Shown: one piece after another, positions 1 through 7,296 of the stretch | Layout of the letters: each line of letters begins with the position of its first letter | Position numbering within the stretch: the stretch's first letter is position 1 | Source of the DNA: an uncultured Treponema sp. | GTDB lineage: Bacteria > Spirochaetota > Spirochaetia > Treponematales > Treponemataceae | Direction: 5' to 3' | DNA: 19,636 bases | Assembly: GCA_937885475.1 (NCBI GenBank) | Contig: CAKZZR010000243.1 | Coordinates: forward strand, 1 to 19,636 | Notes under the pieces: generated by a model | Databases searched by the model: none | Seen by the model: only the letters and a program-made list of their open reading frames with translations | Told to the model about the DNA's origin: nothing | Translations under genes and position numbers: made by a program

Positions 1-327
1 GGTAATATGACACATACGCTTCAGAAGCTGATCTGCACGACCACGTGCGCGGAACCAAACTCTCTTGAGTCTCGGACCTTCATCAATTCTGATTTCTTTA
101 ACGTAAAGCATATCTTCATCAAGCTTACTGTTCTGATTCAGCGCATTTGCAATCGCTGATTTAAGAGTTGCACTGATAAGACCAGCACCTTTCTGCGGCA
201 TGTTAGCAAGAATTGCCAACGCCTTTGTACAAGGCTGCTGATTAACCAAATGAGCAACTGGACGAACCTTAGTTGGTGAAGCAATAAGGAACTTAGTTGT
301 GGCTACATAACCTTTTCTTTCAGCCAT
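1..327 (-). CDS. rplV: 50S ribosomal protein L22, 3' end cut off by the window
   Basis: Translating the minus strand from the ATG at 325-327 gives 109 residues open to the window edge, starting MAERKGYVATTKFLIASPTK. The segment QPCTKALAILANMPQKGAG and the later RAR(G)RAD region match L22, which lines the 23S rRNA exit tunnel and binds early in 50S assembly. The usual length is about 110-120 residues, so only the last few codons are missing. The start is supported by GGTGGA, 6 nt upstream. It follows rpsS by 12 nt in the S10 operon, and the next gene off the left edge should be rpsC. Identity is secure; only the C-terminus is unseen. Confidence 0.95.
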   Translation of the reverse strand, partial: MAERKGYVATTKFLIASPTKVRPVAHLVNQQPCTKALAILANMPQKGAGLISATLKSAIANALNQNSKLDEDMLYVKEIRIDEGPRLKRVWFRARGRADQLLKRMCHIT

Positions 328-339
328 AATATCCACCTA

Positions 340-624
340 TTATTTTCCAGCCTTAGCTGTTTTGTCTGTACCACCATGGCCGTGGAACGTACGTGTAGGA
401 GCAAACTCGCCAAGCTTGTGACCAACGAGGTTTTCCGTAATGTACACCGGAATCCATGATTTACCATTATATACAGAAATAGTATTACCTACCATTTCAG
501 GTATGATTGTAGAGCAGCGTGAGTAAGTTTTAATCATCTTACGGTCTGCTTCTTTGTTCATTGCTTGAACCTTTTTGTAAAGACTTGCTTCTACAAAAGG
601 ACCTTTTTTAACAGATCTTGACAC
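340..624 (-). CDS. rpsS: 30S ribosomal protein S19
   Basis: This 94-residue protein begins MSRSVKKGPFVEASLYKKV and contains the S19 signature around GNTISVYNGKSWIPVYITENLVGHKLGEF(A)PTR. S19 sits in the head of the 30S subunit with S13, near the A-site tRNA. The length is normal for the family. The start codon is GTG (CAC on the plus strand at 622-624), fixed by AGGAG 6 nt upstream; it is the only non-ATG start seen in this ribosomal cluster. It lies between rplB (17-nt gap) and rplV (12-nt gap), so it is almost certainly co-transcribed. Confidence 0.97.
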   Translation of the reverse strand: MSRSVKKGPFVEASLYKKVQAMNKEADRKMIKTYSRCSTIIPEMVGNTISVYNGKSWIPVYITENLVGHKLGEFAPTRTFHGHGGTDKTAKAGK

Positions 625-641
625 GGTTATCTCCTATGCAA

Positions 642-1466
642 CTATTTCTTGCGGCGTGAAACAATAAAATTGCTTGACGTCTTTCTCTTGTTGCGAGTTT
701 TGTAACCTTTACAAGGCTGTCCCCATGGAGTAACAGGGTTACGTCCTTTTCCAGCACCTTCACCACCACCAAGCGGGTGATCAACAGGGTTCATAGCCAT
801 ACCGCGAACAGTAGGGCGGATACCAAGCCAGCGTTTGTGGCCGGCTTTACCAAGCTGAACATTCATGTGCTCTTCGTTTCCGACAACACCGATTGTAGCG
901 TAGCATTTTCCATTGATTTTGCGCATTTCACTAGACGGAAGACGTACGATAACGTAATCACCCTCACGACCAGCAATCATTGCACTCGCACCAGCAGAGC
1001 GAACAAGCTGTCCACCACAACCAAGCTGAAGCTCAATGTTGTGAATTGTAAAACCAACCGGAATGTTTGCCAAAGGCAAAGCGTTTCCTACTGTTGGAGT
1101 TGCATTCTCACCGGACATGATTTTCTGTCCAACCTGCAAGCCTTTTGGAGCGATGATGTAACGCTTGTCACCATCTGCATAATAAATCAAAGCAATGTTA
1201 GCAGAGCGGTTCGGGTCGTATTCAATTGTCTTAACAGTTCCCGGAATTCCGTGCTTATTGCGTTTGAAATCGATTTCTCGATAGCGTCTTTTGTGACCGC
1301 CGCCCTGATGACGTACAGAAATACGACCACCCTGACCACGACCGCCATTAGACTTTTTACCTGACACCAAAGTTTTTTCGGGTCTGTCGGTTGTCAGTTC
1401 TTCTCTGACGAGGTCTACGCGTCCGCGTGTACCCGCAGTAATTGGCTTATACACTTTAAGAGCCAT
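642..1466 (-). CDS. rplB: 50S ribosomal protein L2
   Basis: This 274-residue L2 binds 23S rRNA and is needed for subunit joining and peptidyl-transferase function. The N-terminal OB-like part contains SGRISVRHQGGGHKRRYR-type sequence (GGRISVRHQGGGHKRRYREI). The C-terminal part has the conserved VRGMAMNPVDHPLGGGEG loop, which includes the conserved histidine near the peptidyl-transferase centre. Full length is typical. The ATG is preceded by AAGGGGAAACGAAA, an acceptable ribosome binding site. It sits 26 nt after rplW and 17 nt before rpsS. A long open frame on the opposite strand here is only a shadow of the basic codon usage. Confidence 0.98.
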   Translation of the reverse strand: MALKVYKPITAGTRGRVDLVREELTTDRPEKTLVSGKKSNGGRGQGGRISVRHQGGGHKRRYREIDFKRNKHGIPGTVKTIEYDPNRSANIALIYYADGDKRYIIAPKGLQVGQKIMSGENATPTVGNALPLANIPVGFTIHNIELQLGCGGQLVRSAGASAMIAGREGDYVIVRLPSSEMRKINGKCYATIGVVGNEEHMNVQLGKAGHKRWLGIRPTVRGMAMNPVDHPLGGGEGAGKGRNPVTPWGQPCKGYKTRNKRKTSSNFIVSRRKK

Positions 1467-1492
1467 TTTCGTTTCCCCTTAGTCTACGCGGA

Positions 1493-1777
1493 TTATACGC
1501 CCTCGAATGCCTGGATTGTCTCACCAGCAGCGACGCGTACAATTGCTTTCTTGTATGAGCTTGTGCGACCAGGTTTACCACGAAGTCGTTTTACCTTACC
1601 CATAACATTGATAGTAGTGCAGTCAACAACCTTTACATTGAAAAGTTTTGCTACAGCTTCCTTAATCTGTGTTTTAGTTGCAGAAGGATGCACGATGAAC
1701 ACGTACTTATTCTGCTCACGAAGAGCATTTGCCTTTTCTGTAACTACAGGCTCAATAAGAATATCAGAAAAATTCAT
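1493..1777 (-). CDS. rplW: 50S ribosomal protein L23
   Basis: This 94-residue protein starts MNFSDILIEPVVTEKANALR and has the family core YVFIVHPSATKTQIKEAVAKLF and the basic loop VKRLRGKPGRTSSYKKA. L23 sits at the tunnel exit and docks trigger factor and SRP. The ATG overlaps the last base of the rplD stop codon (TAATG), which implies translational coupling. Its ribosome binding site AAGGAGG lies inside the end of rplD, 7 nt upstream. Length and position in the operon are as expected. Confidence 0.97.
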   Translation of the reverse strand: MNFSDILIEPVVTEKANALREQNKYVFIVHPSATKTQIKEAVAKLFNVKVVDCTTINVMGKVKRLRGKPGRTSSYKKAIVRVAAGETIQAFEGV

Positions 1778-2415
1778 TATTTAGCCTCCTTATCTTCAGC
1801 ATAAAAATCTGAAAGATTTTTTACAGCGCTTTCAAGAATTACAATCTTGCGAGCGTAGAACAAATCGTGCGCACGAAGACGATTGTATGAAAGGAAAGAA
1901 ACTGTCGGCAAGTTGCGTCCAGCCTGCTTAATCTTTGCATCGTCGTCCTTCAGAACGATTACTGTTCTTTCGTCTTTAACAAAATTGTTAAGAATCTGTG
2001 CGAGATCCTTTGTCTTACCGCTTTCTACAGTAAAATCCTCAACAACTGTAAATCTATCACTCTGAGCCTGCATAGAAAGAATTGACTTAATTGCCAGTCT
2101 CTTAGCCTTTTTAGGCATAGAATAAGAATAATCTCTTGGTTTTGGTCCAAAAATAGTACCGCCACCTACCATAAGCGGAGACTTCTTATCACCACGGCGG
2201 GCATTACCAGTTCCCTTCTGCTTATACGGCTTAGCATTGCTACCATGAACTTCAGCACGTCCTTTAGTACAAGCAGTACCAACGCGCATGTTTGCCAATT
2301 CATTTGTGATAGCATAGTAGATAACATCATCATTTACTGGAAGACCGAATACCTTGTCATCAAGTGTGATTGTACGCAGTTCTTTTCCAGAAGTTGAATA
2401 TACTTTCTTTTCCAT
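1777..2415 (-). CDS. rplD: 50S ribosomal protein L4
   Basis: This 212-residue L4 folds onto 23S rRNA domain I and has a tunnel-lining loop. The loop is visible as KPYKQKGTGNARRGDKKSPL followed by GGGTIFGPKPRDYSY. In Escherichia coli L4 also represses its own operon at the S10 leader; whether that holds here is unknown. The AGGAG binding site overlaps the rplC stop codon (2427-2429), and the 3' end overlaps rplW by 1 nt, so three cistrons are tightly coupled. The N-terminus (MEKKVYSTSGKELRTITL) is spirochaete-like but ordinary. Confidence 0.97.
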   Translation of the reverse strand: MEKKVYSTSGKELRTITLDDKVFGLPVNDDVIYYAITNELANMRVGTACTKGRAEVHGSNAKPYKQKGTGNARRGDKKSPLMVGGGTIFGPKPRDYSYSMPKKAKRLAIKSILSMQAQSDRFTVVEDFTVESGKTKDLAQILNNFVKDERTVIVLKDDDAKIKQAGRNLPTVSFLSYNRLRAHDLFYARKIVILESAVKNLSDFYAEDKEAK

Positions 2416-2426
2416 ATCCTAATCTC

Positions 2427-3050
2427 CTAGTTCTTCTTTACTGCGGACTTCACGATGAGTGTGCAGTCTTTGTTTCCAGGTACAGCACCGCGAACTAAAA
2501 TTACATTCAGTTCAGGGTCGATTTTTACAACTTTGAGATTCTGAACAGTAATTCTCTTGAATCCCATGTGTCCCGGCATCTTGATATTTTTGAAACAGTG
2601 TCCAGGAGTTGTACAAGCACCAGTACCACCGGCTTCTCGATGGAATTTTGAACCGTGAGTAGCACGTCCACCATGGAAGCCCCATCTCTTCATTACACCC
2701 TGGAATCCCTTACCTTTAGAAGTAGCAGTTACATCCAAGAAGCGTGTTCCGTTGAAAAGTTCCAGACCAACTGAATCCCCAACCTTAACTTCACCGTCAA
2801 AGTCACGGAATTCCTTCAATGTTCGTTTCGGTGAAACGTTTTCCGGGAAAATGCCTGCGTATGCCTTGTTTGTCTTGCTAGCCTTCAAATCGTCTACGCC
2901 AAGAACAACAGCATCGTATCCGCATGTTTCCTTAGTTTTAGTAGCAACAACAGTGTTCGGATCAACGCGGATCACAGTAACAGGTGTTAAGTTACCGGCT
3001 TCGTCGAAAACCTGTGTCATTCCTACTTTTTTTGCAATCAGACCTTTCAT
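2427..3050 (-). CDS. rplC: 50S ribosomal protein L3
   Basis: This 207-residue L3 begins MKGLIAKKVGMTQVFDEAGN, the usual start of the family. The central extension reads FHGGRATHGSKFHREAGGTG and PGHMGFKRITVQNLKVV; this loop reaches toward the peptidyl-transferase centre. L3 is one of two proteins that initiate 50S assembly. The start is supported by AGGAG, 9 nt upstream. The gap to rpsJ is 90 nt, the longest within the ribosomal part of the operon, and contains hairpins described separately. The final residues SAVKKN are short and basic, nothing unusual. Confidence 0.97.
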   Translation of the reverse strand: MKGLIAKKVGMTQVFDEAGNLTPVTVIRVDPNTVVATKTKETCGYDAVVLGVDDLKASKTNKAYAGIFPENVSPKRTLKEFRDFDGEVKVGDSVGLELFNGTRFLDVTATSKGKGFQGVMKRWGFHGGRATHGSKFHREAGGTGACTTPGHCFKNIKMPGHMGFKRITVQNLKVVKIDPELNVILVRGAVPGNKDCTLIVKSAVKKN

Positions 3051-3150
3051 TCTGATATTCTCCTATTGGAACTTTCGTTCCGTCTTTTTCGGCCGCCAAC
3101 CCAGATCCGGAGGGTCCGTACCTTTATTTTAAGCAGTTACTTACTGCTTG
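3051..3150 (-). promoter_or_regulatory. Structured rpsJ-rplC intergenic segment with two or more hairpins
   Basis: Read on the minus strand, the rpsJ stop codon lies in a perfect 7-bp hairpin (plus 3131-3137 AAGCAGT, loop 3138-3142, 3143-3149 ACTGCTT). Three nt before the rplC Shine-Dalgarno there is a perfect 5-bp stem closed by a GAAA tetraloop (3068-3081, GGAAC-GAAA-GTTCC). Between them is a GC-rich stretch. No T-run follows either stem, so neither is an intrinsic terminator. I infer a processing, stability or translational-control element; no known leader motif was recognised. Confidence 0.45.
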
Positions 3151-3449
3151 ATTTCTACAGCAACGCCTGCAGGAAGCTCAAGTTTCATCAAAGAATCCAT
3201 CACATCAGTTGTTGGATTCAAGATGTCAATAAGGCGCTTGTGGGTACGCATTTCAAACTGCTCACGAGACTTTTTGTTTACGTGAGGTGAACGCAGTACA
3301 GTTACCTTGTTGATTCTTGTTGGAAGCGGGATAGGTCCTGAAACCTTTGCTCCTGCTTTCTGTACAGCCTGCACGATAGCTTTAGCACTCTGATCGATCA
3401 GCTCAACATCGAATGCGCGAAGTCGAACACGAATCTTTCCATTAGCCAT
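3141..3449 (-). CDS. rpsJ: 30S ribosomal protein S10
   Basis: This 102-residue S10 (NusE) starts MANGKIRVRLRAFDVELIDQ and has the conserved GPIPLPTRINKVTVLRSPHVNKKSREQFEMR segment (shown here as the region around residues 35-70). S10 is part of the 30S head and, with NusB, of the antitermination complex. The ATG has GGAGGA 8 nt upstream. It follows tuf by 64 nt, a gap containing a long hairpin, and precedes rplC by 90 nt. In many bacteria rpsJ is the first gene of its operon; here tuf comes first, an arrangement I associate with treponemes. Confidence 0.97.
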   Translation of the reverse strand: MANGKIRVRLRAFDVELIDQSAKAIVQAVQKAGAKVSGPIPLPTRINKVTVLRSPHVNKKSREQFEMRTHKRLIDILNPTTDVMDSLMKLELPAGVAVEIKQ

Positions 3450-3471
3450 TAGTGTAATCCTCCAAGGAACA

Positions 3472-3502
3472 GCCGGTTTGACCTGTCAGACAGCAAACCG
3501 GC
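3472..3502 (-). promoter_or_regulatory. Long hairpin between tuf and rpsJ
   Basis: A perfect 9-bp stem (3472-3480 GCCGGTTTG with 3494-3502 CAAACCGGC) continues through a 2-nt bulge into a 4-bp inner stem (3483-3486 with 3490-3493) and a 3-nt loop. On the minus strand it begins 11 nt after the tuf stop codon and ends 8 nt before the rpsJ Shine-Dalgarno at 3458-3463. No T-run follows, so it does not look like a normal terminator. It may protect the tuf 3' end or adjust the tuf to rpsJ ratio; that is inference. Confidence 0.6.
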
Positions 3503-3513
3503 CTAACCTTTAA

Positions 3514-4704
3514 CTATTCGATAATCTTTGTAACCTGACCAGAAGCGATTGTGCGTCCGCCTTCACGGATAGCAAGCTTAAGACCTTCGTCCATAGCGAT
3601 TGGGTGGATGAGTTCACCGATGATTTTTACGTTATCACCAGGGTTAACCATCTCTACACCTTCACCAAGCATTACAGTACCAGTGATGTCAGTTGTACGG
3701 AAGTAGAACTGCGGGCGGTAACCGTTGCGGAATGAAGAGTGACGTCCACCTTCAGCTTCTGTAAGAACGTAAAGCTGAGCTTCGAACTTTGTGTGTGGAG
3801 TGATAGAAGCTGGCTTAGCCAATACCTGACCACGAACAACGTCTTTCTTTTCAACACCACGAAGAAGGATACCTACGTTATCACCTGCGATACCCTGATC
3901 AAGTGTCTTCTGGAACATTTCGATACCAGTTACAGTTGTATCCTGTGTCGGTTTGATACCTACAATCTGTACAGCATCACCCATGTTTACAACACCACGC
4001 TCGATACGTCCAGTTACTACAGTACCACGACCAGAGATTGTGAAGATGTCCTCGATTGGCATCAAGAACGGCTTGTCCTCTGCGCGCTCCGGATCGTCGA
4101 ACCATGTATCCATAGCTGTAAGAAGCTCTTCGATACACTTTGTGTTCTCTGGGTTAGAAGCTTCGTTCAAAGCCTTGAAAGCAGATCCCTTGATGATTGG
4201 TGTGTCAGGAGAGAATCCGTAAGAAGCAACTGTGTCTTTTACTTCCTCTTCTACGAGCATCAACATTTCTTCATCGCCATCAAGCTGGTCAACCTTGTTC
4301 AAGAATACGATAATCTTTGGTACACCTACCTGACGAGCAAGCAAAAGGTGCTCACGTGTCTGAGCCATAACACCGTCTGAAGCTGCGATTACGAGGATAG
4401 AACCATCCATCTGAGCAGCACCAGTAATCATGTTCTTAATGTAGTCGGCATGTCCTGGGCAGTCGATGTGTGCATAGTGACGCTTGTCTGACTGATATTC
4501 CAAGTGACGAGTATTGATTGTGATACCGCGCTCTTTTTCCTCTGGAGCGTTATCGATTTCGTCATACTTGAGAGCCTTGTCACCATATTTGTTTGCACAA
4601 TATGAAGTGATTGCTGCTGAAAGAGTTGTCTTACCATGATCTACGTGACCAATGGTACCTACGTTCATGTGAGGTTTAGTTCGTATGAACTTCTCCTTTG
4701 CCAT
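3514..4704 (-). CDS. tuf: Elongation factor Tu
   Basis: This 396-residue GTPase carries aminoacyl-tRNA to the ribosome. G1 is GHVDHGKT near residue 19, the switch region is GITINTRH, G3 is DCPGH, and G4 is NKVD. Domain 2 begins near FLMPIEDIFTISGRGTVVTG and domain 3 ends with REGGRTIASGQVTKIIE. Residues HSSFRNGYRPQF replace the more usual HTPFFKGYRPQF, and DGVMAQTREH has Ala where Pro is common; the glycine and alanine of the classic kirromycin sites still appear normal. The start is fixed by AAGGAG, 6 nt upstream, directly abutting a hairpin. It leads the S10 operon; the likely promoter is about 490 nt upstream. Confidence 0.98.
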   Translation of the reverse strand: MAKEKFIRTKPHMNVGTIGHVDHGKTTLSAAITSYCANKYGDKALKYDEIDNAPEEKERGITINTRHLEYQSDKRHYAHIDCPGHADYIKNMITGAAQMDGSILVIAASDGVMAQTREHLLLARQVGVPKIIVFLNKVDQLDGDEEMLMLVEEEVKDTVASYGFSPDTPIIKGSAFKALNEASNPENTKCIEELLTAMDTWFDDPERAEDKPFLMPIEDIFTISGRGTVVTGRIERGVVNMGDAVQIVGIKPTQDTTVTGIEMFQKTLDQGIAGDNVGILLRGVEKKDVVRGQVLAKPASITPHTKFEAQLYVLTEAEGGRHSSFRNGYRPQFYFRTTDITGTVMLGEGVEMVNPGDNVKIIGELIHPIAMDEGLKLAIREGGRTIASGQVTKIIE

Positions 4705-4716
4705 GTTTGTCTCCTT

Positions 4717-4743
4717 GCCGGCTTAATTTTTACCTAGACCGGC
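4717..4743 (-). promoter_or_regulatory. Hairpin whose base abuts the tuf ribosome binding site
   Basis: GCCGG at 4717-4721 pairs with CCGGC at 4739-4743, with partial further pairing in an AT-rich interior. On the minus strand the stem ends immediately before the AAGGAG at 4711-4716. It resembles the tuf-rpsJ hairpin in its GCCGG foot. The placement would let stem breathing or a bound protein affect ribosome access. No function is proven. Confidence 0.45.
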
Positions 4744-4768
4744 ATTTTTATTTTTAATGTGTTGCACT

Positions 4769-5191
4769 TTAAGCCAGAACACAATCCGCAGCAACAGCCG
4801 CAAAAAGCGTTCGCAGACACACTTTTATTCTTGTTTGAGGACGGTTATCTTTGTGATTAATCGGACTTGAAAAGCACTTTTTCAATTGATATTCCATCTC
4901 TTCTTCGAAATACCGTGTTCCGTAACCACCGAACATCATCAAACGTCTTGTTTTGATGACCGGTATGGCATCCGGGACTTCAATCTGTACCACAGATTCT
5001 GCCGAAACCCCTGACGCTTTGATCATCTGCCCATGCCAACGGCACGAGCCACGTCTAAGAGCCGTATACACCTGAAAACTGCCGAAGCAATTAACTTTAC
5101 GGTTATACCGGACCTGCAGGAACTCCCACATTCCGCCGACACTCAAAGACCTATACCGAACGCCGACCATACAGACAGCGTAGGTTCTCAT
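4769..5191 (-). CDS. Hypothetical protein, possible 140-residue ORF in the tuf leader
   Basis: An open frame from ATG 5191 to TAA 4769 encodes 140 residues beginning MRTYAVCMVGVRYRSLSVGG and ending LRTLFAAVAADCVLA. It is basic, Cys-rich (about six Cys) and has no domain I recognise. In the first 40 codons third-position GC is higher than at positions one and two, which favours real coding. Against that, there is no Shine-Dalgarno, and the promoter -10 at 5192-5197 touches the ATG, so a transcript from that promoter would start a few bases inside the frame; ATGs at 5170 or 5131 would then be the first usable starts. The same frame also stays open upstream through the terminator of the previous gene, so openness alone is weak evidence. 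It may be a protein or a structured leader. Confidence 0.4.
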   Translation of the reverse strand: MRTYAVCMVGVRYRSLSVGGMWEFLQVRYNRKVNCFGSFQVYTALRRGSCRWHGQMIKASGVSAESVVQIEVPDAIPVIKTRRLMMFGGYGTRYFEEEMEYQLKKCFSSPINHKDNRPQTRIKVCLRTLFAAVAADCVLA

Positions 5192-5220
5192 TTTATACAA
5201 TTTTTTGAAATAAATTGCAA
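5192..5220 (-). promoter_or_regulatory. Sigma70-type promoter for the tuf-S10 operon
   Basis: On the minus strand TTGCAA (5215-5220), a 17-bp spacer and TATAAA (5192-5197) form a near-consensus promoter just downstream of the chemoreceptor terminator. Transcription should start near 5185, leaving a leader of about 480 nt to tuf. No comparably good promoter is visible closer to tuf. Confidence 0.7.
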
Positions 5221-5230
5221 TAGGCAGGAC

Positions 5231-5278
5231 AAAAAAAAAATGGGAATGCGCGGCACGGAACTTTCCGTCGGCATTCCC
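5231..5278 (-). terminator. Intrinsic terminator after the chemoreceptor gene
   Basis: Read on the minus strand, GGGAATGC (5271-5278 complement) pairs with GCATTCCC (5242-5249 complement). An inner ACGGAA/TTCCGT stem (5255-5260 with 5263-5268) lies inside, and a run of ten T begins one base after the stem. It lies 25 nt beyond the stop codon of the chemoreceptor and separates it from the tuf transcript. Confidence 0.92.
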
Positions 5279-5303
5279 TTTCTTAAAACGGCAAAGCGCG
5301 GGC

Positions 5304-7115
5304 TTATACCTTGAAGCCCTGCACAAGCTCTATGACGCTTGCGGCAGCCTCGCGGTTCTGCTGGCTGGCATCAACGGCAGTCTGCGCAGTGTCTTTCATT
5401 TCCGCAATGGAAGAAGAAACCTGCGTTGAGCGCTCGTGCGTCTGCTGAGCAATGGACTGAAGCTCGTTAATCTGCTGGAACAGACGGGAACTTTCGCTCT
5501 TAACTTCATTTGACGCGTCCGTAATGGCATTTGTAGTGGAATTGACCGTGCGAACCGTATTCAGGATGTCGCCAACAGCGTGAGTTTCCTCATCCATGCC
5601 GTTCTTAACTTCCTTCATAAGATTATCCATATTCAGGATTCGCGAGCCAACCGTCGTGAACGACTGAACGGAAATGTTTGACGACTGAACAATCTCGTCG
5701 ATGGCAACAGTAATGCCGCCCAAAAGATTCTTAATCTCGCCTGACTGCTTTGAAGAGGTTTCGGCCAGTTTTCGTATTTCGTCCGCAACAACGCCAAACC
5801 CTTTACCCGCCTCGCCCGCGTGCGCCGCCTCAATAGCGGCATTCATGGCAAGCAGGTTTGTCTGCGCGGCAATTGCCGCAATCGCCTGGTTCGCCATATT
5901 AAGATTCTTTGACTGCTCAGAAATTTGCGTAACCTGATGCGAAACCTTCTCCTGATTGGAACGACCGGTCTCGGATTCCTTTACGAGCACGTCGTATTCG
6001 CGGGAGATTTTTTCAACCGTCTGAGTTACTGACTCTATATTAGAAGAAATCTGCTCTATCGCGCTTGATGCCTGCTGAATCGCGTCCTGCTGATCCTTCA
6101 TTTTTCCGCTTACGCCGGAAATTTGCGTGTCAACGTTCCTAACGCTGGTGGCAACCTGCCCAATCTTGTCGGTCTGGGAATCAATTTCGTCAGCAATCGT
6201 ATTCACATTGGCAACGGTCAAATCAATCTGCCCGATGTGTGAATTCATTTTTTCGTACAACTGGTTTCCTGTGGTCTGAAGCACGGAGCTTTCTTCCTGA
6301 AGGTTCTTTATCAAACGACCAAGGCTGCTTATAACGCTGTTGCAGTTCTTTGCAAGCGCCTCAAGCTCAGTGCCACCTTCCTCCGGAATTGCAGAAGTAA
6401 GATCCGCCTTTCCAGTAGAAATTGCTTCCATAGAATCAGAAATTTTCTGCATTGCCTGGAACATAAGGTTAGACACAACCCAAATGGTTATACAACCGAT
6501 GATAAGCAGCATCAATGAAATGACCGCGATTTTTGTAATTTCAGACTGCATTGAATGAAGTATGTCGCCCGCGCTGAAGTCGCAGCCAATCATGCCGACA
6601 ACCCTGCCAGACGAGTTTTTGATACCTATGTAATTACTGATAATCCAGCCCCAGCCTTCCTGCTGCTCAAAGTCAGAGTGAGTAAGCTCGCCGGTTCGGA
6701 ACGTGGTGAGCGGCGCTTCTCCCCAGGATTCAAGGTCTTCCTCGTCTCCGCAGGCAGAAAAATTCTCCTCGTCGCTTGGGTCACAGCTTCCGTCAATAAC
6801 ATACTGATATGTATTTCCTATTTTTGCCATAGTATACAAAAACTGGCAGCCGGTTGCCTGCTTAAGGTCGAGCATCCAAAGGCGTGTTTCCTCATAATAA
6901 TCATCGGAATCGTCCATTCGACGCGTAAAGGCTTCAAAATCATCGCCGTTAATATGCGATGCAACCTTCTGAACAATTGGCGCCCCCTGCGACGCCGCAA
7001 ACGTAATTGCCAAATCAGAAATCTGCCGTGCAGAAAGAATGGTTACAATTGTAAGAGACACCAAAATGAACGCCCCAAAAATAACCATAAAACGAACTTT
7101 CAATGATTTGAACAT
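5304..7115 (-). CDS. Methyl-accepting chemotaxis protein with a Cache-like sensor
   Basis: This 603-residue chemoreceptor has a membrane segment at about residues 9-28, a roughly 165-residue extracytoplasmic sensor, a second membrane segment at about 193-215, a HAMP region, then the long helical signalling domain. The hairpin tip, where CheA and CheW bind, is at about 412-446 and reads AAQTNLLAMNAAIEAAHAGE followed by AGKGFGVVADEIRKLAE. The sensor contains QFLYTMAKIGNTYQYVIDG and GRVVGMIGCDFSA, which fit a Cache-type fold; the ligand is unknown. It has no C-terminal CheR-tethering pentapeptide; it ends ELVQGFKV. The start is set by AGGAG, 9 nt upstream. It is a single-gene unit with its own -10 element and terminator. 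Confidence 0.95.
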   Translation of the reverse strand: MFKSLKVRFMVIFGAFILVSLTIVTILSARQISDLAITFAASQGAPIVQKVASHINGDDFEAFTRRMDDSDDYYEETRLWMLDLKQATGCQFLYTMAKIGNTYQYVIDGSCDPSDEENFSACGDEEDLESWGEAPLTTFRTGELTHSDFEQQEGWGWIISNYIGIKNSSGRVVGMIGCDFSAGDILHSMQSEITKIAVISLMLLIIGCITIWVVSNLMFQAMQKISDSMEAISTGKADLTSAIPEEGGTELEALAKNCNSVISSLGRLIKNLQEESSVLQTTGNQLYEKMNSHIGQIDLTVANVNTIADEIDSQTDKIGQVATSVRNVDTQISGVSGKMKDQQDAIQQASSAIEQISSNIESVTQTVEKISREYDVLVKESETGRSNQEKVSHQVTQISEQSKNLNMANQAIAAIAAQTNLLAMNAAIEAAHAGEAGKGFGVVADEIRKLAETSSKQSGEIKNLLGGITVAIDEIVQSSNISVQSFTTVGSRILNMDNLMKEVKNGMDEETHAVGDILNTVRTVNSTTNAITDASNEVKSESSRLFQQINELQSIAQQTHERSTQVSSSIAEMKDTAQTAVDASQQNREAAASVIELVQGFKV

Positions 7116-7150
7116 AAGTACAAACTCCTAACTAAGAATCAAGTGCATTC

Positions 7151-7177
7151 ATTATACTATAAAATATGAAAATTCAA
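7151..7177 (-). promoter_or_regulatory. Probable promoter of the first chemoreceptor
   Basis: On the minus strand a consensus TATAAT lies at 7151-7156, overlapping a TATAGT at 7156-7161. The -35 is poor: TTGAAT at 7172-7177 would leave only 15 bp. This gives a leader of about 30 nt containing a Shine-Dalgarno. The -10 is well supported; the -35 is uncertain. Confidence 0.5.
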
Positions 7178-7209
7178 AATTTTTTTATATACAAAATGAG
7201 TGAAAAATG

Positions 7210-7259
7210 AAAAAAGCCGCATTTTGCAGAAGCACCTTACATGTTCTGCGCCATGCGGC
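7210..7259 (-). terminator. Intrinsic terminator after the phosphohexomutase gene
   Basis: The two 16-nt arms 7216-7231 and 7244-7259 are complementary except for three central positions, with a 12-nt loop. On the minus strand the stem is followed by six T. It begins 37 nt after the phosphohexomutase stop codon and also insulates the chemoreceptor promoter. Confidence 0.9.
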
Positions 7260-7296
7260 CTATCTTTGCCTTCAAAACAAAAACGTTCCGTTCCCG

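Noticed and set aside
777..1364. 195-codon plus-strand open frame opposite rplB
   Set aside because: It lies wholly antisense to a certain ribosomal gene, is Thr/Asn/Ser-rich as expected from complementing its codons, and has no ribosome binding site.
3739..4380. 213-codon plus-strand frame opposite tuf
   Set aside because: It is antisense to EF-Tu, and its Cys/Ser/Tyr-rich composition is a shadow of tuf codon usage.
4745..5190. RNase P RNA, tmRNA or SRP RNA in the tuf leader
   Set aside because: The size was suggestive for RNase P RNA, but the conserved GAGGAAAGUCC-type core, the tmRNA tRNA-like ends and the SRP loop motifs are not seen.
5192..5326. N-terminal extension of the tuf-leader frame to an ATG at 5326
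   Set aside because: It would run through the chemoreceptor terminator and the tuf promoter, both strong non-coding signals.
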